Positions 1 to 7,993 of a stretch of DNA of 64,000 nt are shown piece by piece. Source of the DNA: Pseudomonadota bacterium (GTDB lineage: Bacteria; Pseudomonadota; Gammaproteobacteria; Burkholderiales; Burkholderiaceae_C); the NCBI GenBank assembly GCA_029779845.1, contig JAKOZT010000129.1, forward strand, positions 18,328-82,327, written 5' to 3'. The notes under the pieces were generated by a model. That model had not been told where the DNA came from. It saw only the letters and a program-made list of their open reading frames with translations, and did not search any database. Each line of letters opens with the position of its first letter. Position 1 is the stretch's first letter. The translations under genes were made by a program, and so were the position numbers.

Positions 1-1
1 C

Positions 2-1297
2 ACCGACCTGGCCGCGCTGGCGATCGGCGGCGCGGCCTACATCACCGTCTTCATCGGGCTGATGGGCATCGTGCTGGCGGTCAGCCCGATCGCCGGGCAG
101 CTGTACGGCGCGCGGCACCACGAGGCCTGCGGTGCGCAGCTGCACCAGGCGATGTGGCTGGCGCTGGCGCTGTCGGTGCCGGGCTGCCTGCTGCTGCTGT
201 TGCCTCAGCCCTTCCTCGAACTCTCGCGCGCCTCGCCCGAGGTGGCGGCCAAGGTGCGCGGCCACCTCGCCGCGCTCGCGGTGGCGCTGCCGCCGGCGCT
301 GCTGTTCACCGCGTTCCGCGGCTTCAACACCGCGGTGTCGCGGCCCAAGATCGTGATGCTGCTGCAGCTCGGCGCGCTGATCCTCAAGGTGCCGCTGACC
401 GCGCTGTTCGTGTTCGGCGCCGGGCCGCTGCCGGCCTTCGGCGCGCCGGGCTGCGGCGTCGCCACCGCGATCTGCATGCTCGGCCAGCTGGCGGCAGTGT
501 GGCTGATCCTCAGGCGCGACCCGTTCTACGCGCGCTTTCACATCGGCGACCGCTTCGCCCGCCCGCACCGCGCCAGCCTGCTCGCGCTGCTGCGCCTGGG
601 CGTGCCGATGGGCGGCTCGATCATGATCGAGGTGACCGGCTTCACCTTCATGGCCTTCTTCATCTCGCGCCTGGGCGCCACGCCGGTGGCGGGGCACCAG
701 ATCGCGGTCAACCTCGTCTCGCTGATGTTCATGATGCCGCTGGCGATCGCCAACGCCTCGAGCACGCTGGTGGCGCAGCGCATCGGCGCGGGCGACGAAC
801 ACGACGCGCACCGCATCGGCTGGCACGGCCTGGAGATCGGCGTGGCGATCGCGGCGCTGATGGGCGGCTTCGTCTACCTGTTCCGCGAAGGCATCGTCGG
901 CCTGTACACGCGCGACGCGGTGGTGATCGCCGCGGCGCTGCCGCTGCTGGCCTGGGTGGCGCTGTTCCACGTGGCCGACGCGGCGCAGGCGATCGCCGGC
1001 TTCGTGCTGCGCGCCTACCGCATCGCCGTGGTGCCGCTGGTGATCTACGCGCTGGCGATCTGGGGCGTGGGGCTGGCCGGCGGCTACGCGGTCGCCTTCG
1101 ACCTCACCGGGCTGACGCCGCCGGCCCTGAAGGGCGCGGTGGGCATGTGGTCGGCGGCGACAGCGGGGCTCGTCGTCGCGGGCACGGGGATGTGCGGCTT
1201 CCTCGCGTGGATGATCGCGCGCTCGCGCCGCGGCGCTACACGTCGGCCCACTGGAAGCACAGAACCACGGCCTGAAGCGCAAACGCCTTCGCGCTGA
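2..1297 (+). CDS. MATE family efflux transporter (5' end outside window)
   Basis: This is a multidrug and toxic compound extrusion type inner-membrane antiporter; the substrate cannot be told. The frame is open from base 2, so the true start lies upstream, and about 431 residues are visible where MATE proteins usually have 440-480. The opening residues DLAALAIGGAAYITVF match the N-terminal part of the family, and many hydrophobic helices follow, with the second MATE repeat near residue 200 (LGVPMGGSIMIEVTGF). The tail is hydrophilic and Arg/Pro rich. The last codons overlap a small reverse-strand frame (1236-1529). Confidence 0.9.
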   Translation, partial: TDLAALAIGGAAYITVFIGLMGIVLAVSPIAGQLYGARHHEACGAQLHQAMWLALALSVPGCLLLLLPQPFLELSRASPEVAAKVRGHLAALAVALPPALLFTAFRGFNTAVSRPKIVMLLQLGALILKVPLTALFVFGAGPLPAFGAPGCGVATAICMLGQLAAVWLILRRDPFYARFHIGDRFARPHRASLLALLRLGVPMGGSIMIEVTGFTFMAFFISRLGATPVAGHQIAVNLVSLMFMMPLAIANASSTLVAQRIGAGDEHDAHRIGWHGLEIGVAIAALMGGFVYLFREGIVGLYTRDAVVIAAALPLLAWVALFHVADAAQAIAGFVLRAYRIAVVPLVIYALAIWGVGLAGGYAVAFDLTGLTPPALKGAVGMWSAATAGLVVAGTGMCGFLAWMIARSRRGATRRPTGSTEPRPEAQTPSR

Positions 1298-1529
1298 GCG
1301 CCTCCACCCACGCGTCGATGCGCGCGGCGCCGCGCCGGCGCCAGCCCAGCCAGGCCTCGACGATGAGCGCGCCGCCCCAGGGCAGCAGGAAGGCCGCGGC
1401 CCAGTGGGCCAGCTCCGCGTCGCGCAGGAACAGCGTGTACGGGTTGAGCAAGGCCGTCATCGCGTGCAGGGCGATGCGGCGGCCGAGCGGCAGCAGGCTG
1501 CTCGAAGGAGCGGAGTGCGTCGGCATCAT
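1236..1529 (-). CDS. hypothetical small membrane protein
   Basis: A 97-residue frame with likely membrane segments, for example around AELAHWAAAFLLPWGGALIV and near the C-terminus (AFALQAVVLCFQW), separated by an Arg-rich loop (WRRRGAAR). I do not recognise the family. It overlaps the 3' end of the MATE gene tail to tail by 62 bp. It fills the space before the iron cluster, which otherwise would be empty. In this GC-rich DNA random open frames are common, so the call is tentative. Confidence 0.45.
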   Translation of the reverse strand: MMPTHSAPSSSLLPLGRRIALHAMTALLNPYTLFLRDAELAHWAAAFLLPWGGALIVEAWLGWRRRGAARIDAWVEALSAKAFALQAVVLCFQWADV

Positions 1530-1600
1530 GCGGCCAGCGTAGGCGCCGCCGTGTCAGCGCCGCGTCGCTGAGGCGTCAAGGCCGCGTCAAAAGCCCAACG

Positions 1601-1620
1601 AATCGAAATCGTTATCATTC
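1601..1620. promoter_or_regulatory. Fur-box-like operator upstream of the ECF sigma gene
   Basis: The stretch AATCGAAATCGTTATCATTC contains the half-site TTATCATT and resembles the Fur consensus GATAATGATAATCATTATC in its reverse complement (GAATGATAACGATTTC). It lies 16-35 bp upstream of the annotated sigma factor start, where an iron-responsive operator is expected. AT-rich sequence is otherwise rare here, which supports it. Confidence 0.6.
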
Positions 1621-1635
1621 GCCGGCTTTTCCGTC

Positions 1636-2154
1636 GTGCCATCTCAGCCCTCCATGCCCCCCGACCAGGCTCACCCTTCCCTCGTCACGCTCTACGCCGA
1701 CCATCACGGTTGGCTGCGCGGCCTGCTGAAGAAGAAGCTCGGCTGCCTGCACAAGGCCGAGGATCTGGCGCACGACACCTTCGTGAAGCTGCTGTCGTCG
1801 GAGCTGGCCGCCGTGATCCGCGAGCCGCGCGCGCTGCTCACCACGGTGGCCCACGGACTGGTGGTGTCGCACTGGCGCCGCCAGGATCTGGAGCGCGACT
1901 ACCTCGCCGCGCTGCAGGCGCTGCCGCCCGCGCACGCCGGCTCGCCCGAGGACCGGGCGCTGGCGCTCGAAGCGCTGCTGCGCGTCGACACGCTTCTGCG
2001 CGGCCTGCCGCCGAACGCCTGCCGCGCCTTCCTGATGGCGCGGCTCGAAGGGTTGGGCTACCCGCAGATCGCCGGCGAGCTGGGTGTGTCCGAGCGCATG
2101 GTCAAGAAGTACATGGCGCAGGTGATGCACCGCTTGCTGCTGCAGGATGGCTGA
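1636..2154 (+). CDS. FecI-type ECF RNA polymerase sigma factor
   Basis: An extracytoplasmic-function sigma-70 of 172 residues (166 if the ATG at 1654, MPPDQAHPS, is used). Region 2 is near residues 20-60 (YADHHGWLRGLLKKKLGC, then KAEDLAHDTFVKLL) and region 4 is near 120-168, with the HTH GYPQIAGELGVSERMVKKYM typical of iron-starvation FecI factors. Its stop overlaps the start of the FecR gene by 8 bp, and an STN-type receptor follows. The expected circuit is receptor to FecR to this sigma factor, directing transcription of the receptor. A Fur-box-like site sits just upstream. Confidence 0.9.
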   Translation: MPSQPSMPPDQAHPSLVTLYADHHGWLRGLLKKKLGCLHKAEDLAHDTFVKLLSSELAAVIREPRALLTTVAHGLVVSHWRRQDLERDYLAALQALPPAHAGSPEDRALALEALLRVDTLLRGLPPNACRAFLMARLEGLGYPQIAGELGVSERMVKKYMAQVMHRLLLQDG

Positions 2155-3124
2155 GCGCGACCCGGCCGGCGCCGCGCCCAGCGAGCAGATCCTGCGGCAG
2201 GCGGCCGAGTGGTTCGCGATCCTGGGCGGCGCGCCGAGCGAACAGGAGCGCGACGACTGGAGGCGCTGGCTGCACGCCGATCCACGCCATGCGCTGGCCT
2301 GGCAGCGTGTCGAAGCGATGAGCCGCCACTTCGAGGGCCTGCCGGCGGGCGTGGACCGCCACGCCGCGGTGCAGGCGCTGACGCAGAACCGCCGTACCCA
2401 TGCCAACGGACGGCGCCGCGTGCTGCGCACGCTGGCCGGCGTGGGTGTGGTCGGCGCAACCGGCTGGCTGGTCGCACAGCGGGATTGGCAGGCCGATGCG
2501 CGCACGGCGGTCGGCGAGTTGAAGGAAATGCAGCTGAGCGACGGCACGCGCCTGTGGCTCAACACCGATACCGCACTGCAGATCCGCTACGGCGACAACG
2601 AGCGCGCCGTGCGCCTGCTGCGCGGCGAGCTGATGGTGGCCACCGCTGCCGACACGGCCGTGCCGGCGCGCCCCTGGCGGCTCGATCTGGCGGCGGGCAG
2701 CGTGCGCGCCTTCGGCACGCGCTTCAGCGCGCGGCTGGCCGGCGACGAGTGCCGGCTGTGCGTGTTCGACGGCGCGGTCGACGTGAACAGCGCCGCGCGC
2801 GCCGAACCGCTGCGCGTGAACGCCGGCCGCCGCCTGCGCTTCGACCGCGCGAGCCTCGACGAGCCGCAGAGCGCACCGCCCGACGCCGACGCCTGGACAC
2901 GCGGCATGCTGGTGGTCGACGGCTGGCCGCTGGCCGCCTTCTGTGCCGAGCTGGCGCGCTACCAGCGCGGCTGGCTCAGCTGCGCGGACGACGCGGCGGC
3001 GCTGCGCCTCGTCGGCGCCTTCCCCGTCAACGACCTCGAGCAGGTCTACCGGCTGCTCGAGCGCACGCTGCCGGTGCGGGTGGAGCGCCCGCTGCCGGGC
3101 TGGGTGCGCGTCGTCGCGGCGTGA
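2147..3124 (+). CDS. FecR family transmembrane anti-sigma/sigma regulator
   Basis: A 325-residue inner-membrane protein that transmits the signal from the outer-membrane receptor to the FecI-type sigma factor. An N-terminal cytoplasmic DUF4880-type segment (about 12-55, with EWFAILGGAPSEQERDDWRRW) is followed by one membrane helix at about 92-110 preceded by Arg residues. The FecR periplasmic domain comes next (about 120-220, with LSDGTRLWLNTDTAL and RAFGTRFSARL), then a C-terminal DUF4974-like part. The start overlaps the sigma gene by 8 bp, and the end overlaps the receptor start as GTGA, so the three genes are translationally coupled. Confidence 0.92.
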   Translation: MAERDPAGAAPSEQILRQAAEWFAILGGAPSEQERDDWRRWLHADPRHALAWQRVEAMSRHFEGLPAGVDRHAAVQALTQNRRTHANGRRRVLRTLAGVGVVGATGWLVAQRDWQADARTAVGELKEMQLSDGTRLWLNTDTALQIRYGDNERAVRLLRGELMVATAADTAVPARPWRLDLAAGSVRAFGTRFSARLAGDECRLCVFDGAVDVNSAARAEPLRVNAGRRLRFDRASLDEPQSAPPDADAWTRGMLVVDGWPLAAFCAELARYQRGWLSCADDAAALRLVGAFPVNDLEQVYRLLERTLPVRVERPLPGWVRVVAA

Positions 3125-5508
3125 GGCACGAGCAACGCACTCTCGCTTCGGCCCGGCGTTGCATCGTTGCGATCCTGCTAACTCTCTTGATGAGCGTCAC
3201 GACGCATGCCGTCGCGACCGGCGAGCCCACCTTCGACATCGACCTGCCGGCCGGTGCCCTGTCGCTGGGCGCGAGCCGGCTGGCGGCCCTGGCCGGCGTG
3301 CCCTTCTCGGTCGACGAGCGGCTGGTGGCCCGGCTGCGCCACGAGGCGCTGCGCGGGCGCTTCACGCTGCGCGAGGCCTTCGAGCGCCTGCTCGCCGGCA
3401 GCGGCCTGGCGCTGGCGGGCGAGGGGCCGGCCTTCACGCTGCGGCGCAATGAAGCGCAGCAACCCGCGCGAGATACGCTGCTGCCGGAGATCCGCGTCAA
3501 CGCTGCCGCCCAAAGCGCGACGGCGCGCTACGCCTTCCCCACCGTGCAGCAGGCCACGCGCAGCGAGACGCCGCTGCACGAGTTGCCGCAGTCGGCCACG
3601 GTGCTGTCGGCCGATTTCATCCGCGACCAGGCGCCGCGCAGCCTGGCCGAGCTGCTGCGCTACGTGCCCGGCCTGGGCGCGGCGCAGGGCGAGGGCAACC
3701 GCGACACGCCGGTGTTCCGCGGCAGCCTGTCGACCTCCGACTTCCTGCTCGACGGCCTGCGCGATGACGTGCAGTACTACCGCGACCTCTACAACATCGA
3801 GCGTGTCGAGGCGCTGCGCGGCCCGAACGCGGCCGCCGTCGGCCACGGCGCGGTGGGCGGGCTGATCAACCGCATCGCCAAGCAGCCCGAGGCCGGCGCG
3901 TTCCGCCGCCTCGCGCTGGAGACCGGCAGCGACGCGCTCGGCCGCGCGACGCTGGACCTGAACGAGCCGTTCGACGAGGCGCTGAGCGCGCGCATCAACC
4001 TGATGCTGGAAGACTCCGGCGGCTACCGCGATTTCTTCCGCCTGCGCCGCCACGGCATCAACCCGGTGCTGGCCTGGCGCGTGCCGGGCCGGGCGCTGCT
4101 GAGCGTGGGCGCCGAGCACTTCGAAGACCGGCGCACCGCCGATCGCGGCGTACCTTCGTACCTGGGCCGTCCGCTCGCCACCGACCCGGCCGCCTTCTTC
4201 GGCAATCCCGAGGCGAGCGTCACCTGGATCCGCCTGAACGCGCTGAACGCGCAGCTCGACCTCGATCTCGGCGGAGGATTCATGCTGCAGGCGCGCAGCC
4301 GCCTGGCCGACTACGACAAGTTCTTCCAGAACGCCTTTCCCGGCGCGGTGCGGCAAGGCGCCGACGGCCTGGAGGTGGCGCTGCTGGCGCATAACAGCCG
4401 CATGCGGCGGCGCAACCTGCTGCACCAGGCCGACCTGAGCTGGCGCAGCGCCTCGCTCGGCATCGAGCACCAATGGCTGGCCGGCGTCGAAGTGAGCCGC
4501 CAGCAGGGCGACAACCGGCGCGAGACCGGCTTCTTCGCCACCGAGCCCGCCTCGACCACGCTGTGGGTGCCGCTGGCGCAGCCGGTATCGCGGCTGCCCA
4601 TCGTGTTCCAACCGCGCGCCACCGACCCCGACAACGCCAGCGAGCTGCACGTGCTGGCGCTGCACCTGCAGGACCAGATCCGCCTCGCGCCGCAATGGCA
4701 GGCGACGCTGGGGCTGCGCCACGACCACATCCGCCTCGATGTCGACGACCGCCAGCTCGGCCAGGCGCTGGCCAGCCGCGACCGGCTGTGGTCGCCGCGC
4801 GCCGGGCTGCTGTGGCAGCCGGCGCCGGCCTGGTCGGCCTACGGCAACCTCAGCCTCGGCTACGCCTTGCGCGCCGGCGAGCAGTTCACGCTGCTGACCC
4901 CGGCCAACCAGGCGCTGGCGCCGGAGCGCTTCTCGAACCGCGAGCTGGGCCTGCGCTGGAACCCGCGCCCCGGGCTGGACGCGAGCGCGGCGATCTACGA
5001 ATCGCGGCGCGCCAACGTGGCGGCGCCCGACCCGCTGGCGCCGACGCAGGCCCTGCTGCTGGTCGACGGCCAGCGCACGCGCGGCCTCGAGCTGAGCGCG
5101 AGCGGCGGCCTGCGGCCGGGCTGGCAGGTGATGGCGGCCTACACGCTGCAGGACAGCCGCATCCGCCGCTCGCTGAGCGCGCTCGCGCCGGCCGGTGCGG
5201 CGATGCCGCACGTGCCGCGCCACGGCCTGTCGCTGTGGAACCGCTGGGCGCTCGACGCGCGCTGGTCGGCCGCGCTGGGGCTGACGGCGCGCAGCGGCCT
5301 GTACACCAGCACCGACAACAGCGTGCGCCTGCCCGGCTACGCCCGCTGGGACGGCGCGCTGTTCTACGCGCCCTCGCGGCATCTGCGCGTGCAGCTCAAC
5401 GTCGAGAACCTGTTCGACCGTCGCTACCACGCCTTCGCGCACAGCAACACCAACATCACGCCGGGCGCGCCGCGCGCGTTCCGGCTCGGGCTGCAGTTGC
5501 TCTACTGA
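3121..5508 (+). CDS. TonB-dependent siderophore receptor with N-terminal STN signalling domain
   Basis: An outer-membrane ferri-siderophore receptor of 795 residues. I chose the GTG at 3121 because it overlaps the fecR stop (GTGA) and gives a signal peptide (RRCIVAILLTLLMSVTTHA). Residues about 40-95 form an STN domain, the segment that contacts FecR. A plug follows (ETPLHELPQSATVLS, VFRGSLSTSDFLLDGL, VEALRGPNAAAVGHGAVGG), then a beta-barrel ending in an aromatic residue (RLGLQLLY). The VFRGS-DFLLDG-LRGP pattern is that of the siderophore receptor family. The exact siderophore is not readable. Confidence 0.92.
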   Translation: MRHEQRTLASARRCIVAILLTLLMSVTTHAVATGEPTFDIDLPAGALSLGASRLAALAGVPFSVDERLVARLRHEALRGRFTLREAFERLLAGSGLALAGEGPAFTLRRNEAQQPARDTLLPEIRVNAAAQSATARYAFPTVQQATRSETPLHELPQSATVLSADFIRDQAPRSLAELLRYVPGLGAAQGEGNRDTPVFRGSLSTSDFLLDGLRDDVQYYRDLYNIERVEALRGPNAAAVGHGAVGGLINRIAKQPEAGAFRRLALETGSDALGRATLDLNEPFDEALSARINLMLEDSGGYRDFFRLRRHGINPVLAWRVPGRALLSVGAEHFEDRRTADRGVPSYLGRPLATDPAAFFGNPEASVTWIRLNALNAQLDLDLGGGFMLQARSRLADYDKFFQNAFPGAVRQGADGLEVALLAHNSRMRRRNLLHQADLSWRSASLGIEHQWLAGVEVSRQQGDNRRETGFFATEPASTTLWVPLAQPVSRLPIVFQPRATDPDNASELHVLALHLQDQIRLAPQWQATLGLRHDHIRLDVDDRQLGQALASRDRLWSPRAGLLWQPAPAWSAYGNLSLGYALRAGEQFTLLTPANQALAPERFSNRELGLRWNPRPGLDASAAIYESRRANVAAPDPLAPTQALLLVDGQRTRGLELSASGGLRPGWQVMAAYTLQDSRIRRSLSALAPAGAAMPHVPRHGLSLWNRWALDARWSAALGLTARSGLYTSTDNSVRLPGYARWDGALFYAPSRHLRVQLNVENLFDRRYHAFAHSNTNITPGAPRAFRLGLQLLY

Positions 5509-5568
5509 TCGGTTCCCTTTTTCGGATCTGGTGCGGCAAGGAGGGAAACACCTTCTCAGCCCACCCCC

Positions 5569-6051
5569 GTGCCCTCCGCCTCCCTCCGATCCGCCGCGCC
5601 CGATGACGACGACGCGCTGACGGCCCTGCTGCACGCGCACGGCGTCAAGACGACGCCGATCCGCATCTTCGTGCTGCGGGCGCTGCGCGACGGCGCGCCG
5701 GCCGACGGCTGCCTGACGCCCGACGAGGTGTGCCGGGCGATCTACCGGCGCGGCGACAAGGCCTCGGTGCCGCAGGTCTACAACGTGCTGTCGATGCTTG
5801 CCGACGGCGGCATCATCGACCGCTACCGCCTCGGCATGGGGCCGGCGCTGTACTGCCTGCGGCGCGGCCCGGCGTGGAGCGCGCTGCAGGTGTGCAGCCG
5901 CTGCGAGCAGGCGCGCGGCGTGCGCAACCGCGCTCTCGATGCGCAGCTGCGCCGCGTGGCACAGGCGTCGGACTTCCAGCTCACCGGGCACACCGTGATC
6001 CTGCACGGCCTGTGCCCGCGCTGCGCGGCAGCGGGAAGGCGGCTGTCGTGA
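5569..6051 (+). CDS. Fur family transcriptional regulator
   Basis: A 160-residue metal-sensing repressor of the Fur/Zur/PerR family. The winged helix is near residues 20-85 (HGVKTTPIRIFVLRAL, then ASVPQVYNVLSMLADGGII). The C-terminal part has two CxxC pairs, CSRC and CPRC, consistent with a structural zinc site. The GTG at 5569 is used; the strong purine stretch AAGGAGGGA lies more than 20 bp upstream, so the exact start is uncertain. Its stop overlaps the tonB start. Position between a receptor and tonB-exbBD suggests local control of iron uptake, but I cannot tell whether it senses iron or zinc. Confidence 0.85.
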   Translation: MPSASLRSAAPDDDDALTALLHAHGVKTTPIRIFVLRALRDGAPADGCLTPDEVCRAIYRRGDKASVPQVYNVLSMLADGGIIDRYRLGMGPALYCLRRGPAWSALQVCSRCEQARGVRNRALDAQLRRVAQASDFQLTGHTVILHGLCPRCAAAGRRLS

Positions 6052-6725
6052 GCGCCGCCTACAGCCTCCACGACGCCGCGCTCACGCCCGGGCAGAAGCG
6101 CGGCGTCGTCGCCGGCATGGTCGCCGCGCACCTCGCGGCCGGCTGGGGCCTGCTGCAGATCGACGCGGTGCGGCAGGCCGTGATCGAAGCCGCGCCGATG
6201 TTCGTCAGCATCGTCGCGCCGCCGGCCCCGCCCGAGCAGCCGCCCGTGCCGCCGCCGCCCGCGCCGGCACCGAGAACGCCCGTGCCGAAGATTCCGCTGC
6301 TCGCCGCCGCGCCCGCGCCGGTGCCGGCCGAGACCAGCTTCGTCGCCGAGCCGGCGCCGCCGCTGCCGCCGGTGATCGCCGAGGCCGCGCTGCCGGCGCC
6401 ACCGGCACCGCCCGCTCCCGTCGCGCCGTCGGCGCCGCCCAAGCTCATTCCCGCCTCGGCGGTGCAGTACCTGGTGCCGCCGCAGCTCGACTACCCGCGC
6501 GCCTCGCGCCGTGCGCGCGAGAGCGGCCGCGTGCTGGTGCGTGTCTACATCGACGAGGCCGGCCTGCCGCAGCAAGTGCAGCTGAGCCGCTCGACCGGCT
6601 TTGCCGCGCTCGACGAAGCCGCGCTCGCCGCGGTGCGCAAGGCGCGCTTCAAGCCCTACACCGAGAACGGCCTGCCCACCGCCGGCTGGGCCGCCATCCC
6701 CTTGAGCTTCGATCTGGAGAACTGA
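6048..6725 (+). CDS. tonB: energy transducer TonB
   Basis: TonB spans the periplasm and couples the ExbBD motor to outer-membrane receptors. The GTG at 6048 overlaps the fur-type stop (GTGA) and gives 225 residues. There is one N-terminal membrane helix at about 18-37 (GVVAGMVAAHLAAGWGLL), a Pro/Ala-rich linker at about 55-135, and a TonB C-terminal domain (about 140-225, with YPRASRRARESGRVLVRVYI and the terminal ARFKPYTENG region). exbB and exbD follow at once, so this is a dedicated TonB-ExbBD set for the receptors on either side. Confidence 0.93.
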   Translation: MSAAYSLHDAALTPGQKRGVVAGMVAAHLAAGWGLLQIDAVRQAVIEAAPMFVSIVAPPAPPEQPPVPPPPAPAPRTPVPKIPLLAAAPAPVPAETSFVAEPAPPLPPVIAEAALPAPPAPPAPVAPSAPPKLIPASAVQYLVPPQLDYPRASRRARESGRVLVRVYIDEAGLPQQVQLSRSTGFAALDEAALAAVRKARFKPYTENGLPTAGWAAIPLSFDLEN

Positions 6726-6727
6726 AC

Positions 6728-7468
6728 TTGAACGACACCGCCAACCTCGGCTTCGGCCACTTCATCGCGCAAAGCGACGTGGTGGGCAAGACGCTGCTCG
6801 CGATCCTGCTGCTCATGTCGGTGGCCTCCTGGTCGATCATCGTCGCGCGCGGCATCGCGCTGCTGGTCAGCAAGCGCCGCAGCGAGCGTTTCCTGAATTT
6901 CTTCTGGAACGCCAGCTCGCTCGAAGCGGTGTCCAGCGAGATCGCCACGCACGGCGCACGCGATCCGTTCTCGCACCTCGCGAGCCATGCGATGCACGCG
7001 CGCCAGCACCATGCGCGCTACGGCGCGGCCAAGCTCGAAGAGGCCGGCACGGCGGGCGACTTCGTCACGCGCACCATCAAGAAGGTGCTCGACGAGGAGA
7101 CCACGCGCCTGGAGAACGGCCTGGCGGCGCTGGCCACCGTGGGCGCCACCGCGCCTTTCGTCGGCCTGTTCGGCACCGTCTGGGGCGTGTACCACGCGCT
7201 GGTGGCCATCGGCATGAGCGGCTCGGGCACGCTCGACAAGGTGGCCGGCCCGGTCGGCGAGGCGCTGATCATGACGGGCGTCGGCCTGGCCGTCGCGATC
7301 CCCGCGGTGATGGCCTACAACTGGCTCACGCGCACGAATCGCGTCGTGCTCTCGCGCCTGGACGCCTTCGCCTACGAGATGCACACCTTCGTCGCGATGG
7401 GCCAGCCGCTGGCGGCTTCCGACGCGCCCACGGCCCAGCCGCTGCCGCTGAAGACGGCGCACGCCTGA
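6728..7468 (+). CDS. exbB: ExbB, MotA/TolQ/ExbB proton channel family protein
   Basis: An inner-membrane proton-channel subunit of 246 residues that energises TonB. The first membrane helix is at about 20-45 (GKTLLAILLLMSVASW), followed by a cytoplasmic loop. Two further helices near 130-155 and 175-200 carry the family signature GATAPFVGLFGTVWGVYHA and AGPVGEALIMTGVGLAVAIP. A TTG start at 6728 lies 2 bp after the tonB stop, and exbD begins 10 bp downstream, so the three genes form one operon. Confidence 0.93.
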   Translation: MNDTANLGFGHFIAQSDVVGKTLLAILLLMSVASWSIIVARGIALLVSKRRSERFLNFFWNASSLEAVSSEIATHGARDPFSHLASHAMHARQHHARYGAAKLEEAGTAGDFVTRTIKKVLDEETTRLENGLAALATVGATAPFVGLFGTVWGVYHALVAIGMSGSGTLDKVAGPVGEALIMTGVGLAVAIPAVMAYNWLTRTNRVVLSRLDAFAYEMHTFVAMGQPLAASDAPTAQPLPLKTAHA

Positions 7469-7478
7469 GGAGACGCCG

Positions 7479-7898
7479 ATGGCCTTCGCGAGCTTCGACG
7501 CCCAGCGCGGCAGCGCGCCCACCTCCGAGATCAACATGGTGCCGCTGATCGACGTGATGCTGGTGCTGCTGGTGATCTTCATCGTCACCGCGCCGCTGCT
7601 GACCAACGCGGTCAAGCTGGACCTGCCCAAGGTCGACTCGACGCCCAACGTCGCCAAGGCCGAGAAGGTCGAGTTCGCGGTCACGCCTTCGGGCCAGTGG
7701 TTCTGGAACGGCGAGCCGGTCGGCCGCGCCGAAGCGCAACGCCGCTTCGCGCTGGAGAGCCGGCGCTTTCCGCAGCCCGAGGTGCATTTGCGCGCCGACC
7801 AGGAAACGCCTTACCGCTTCGTCGCACAGGTGCTCGCCGATGCGTCGAATGCGGGGCTGACCAAGGTCGGCTTCGTCAGCGAGCCGGAGCCACGCTGA
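7479..7898 (+). CDS. exbD: ExbD, biopolymer transport protein
   Basis: A 139-residue subunit of the ExbB-ExbD motor. One membrane helix spans about residues 22-42 (VPLIDVMLVLLVIFIVTAPL). Asp25 in that helix lies exactly where the essential protonatable Asp of ExbD is found. A periplasmic C-terminal domain follows (VHLRADQETPYRFVAQVL). It is preceded by a purine-rich ribosome site (TGAGGAGACG) 10 bp after exbB. Confidence 0.94.
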   Translation: MAFASFDAQRGSAPTSEINMVPLIDVMLVLLVIFIVTAPLLTNAVKLDLPKVDSTPNVAKAEKVEFAVTPSGQWFWNGEPVGRAEAQRRFALESRRFPQPEVHLRADQETPYRFVAQVLADASNAGLTKVGFVSEPEPR

Positions 7899-7993
7899 GA
7901 GCGGCGCGCAAACCCTGTTTTCCCCCCAGCCAGCCGACCCGCCACGCGGTGCCGGCAAGCCAGCATTCAACGAAGAAATCCTATGGAGAACCC

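Noticed and set aside
3178..6006. Very long minus-strand open frame of 942 codons opposite the STN receptor
   Set aside because: It is rich in Arg, Gln, Ala and Val with no family motif, and overlaps a clear receptor and Fur-type gene. Antisense frames stay open by chance at this GC content.
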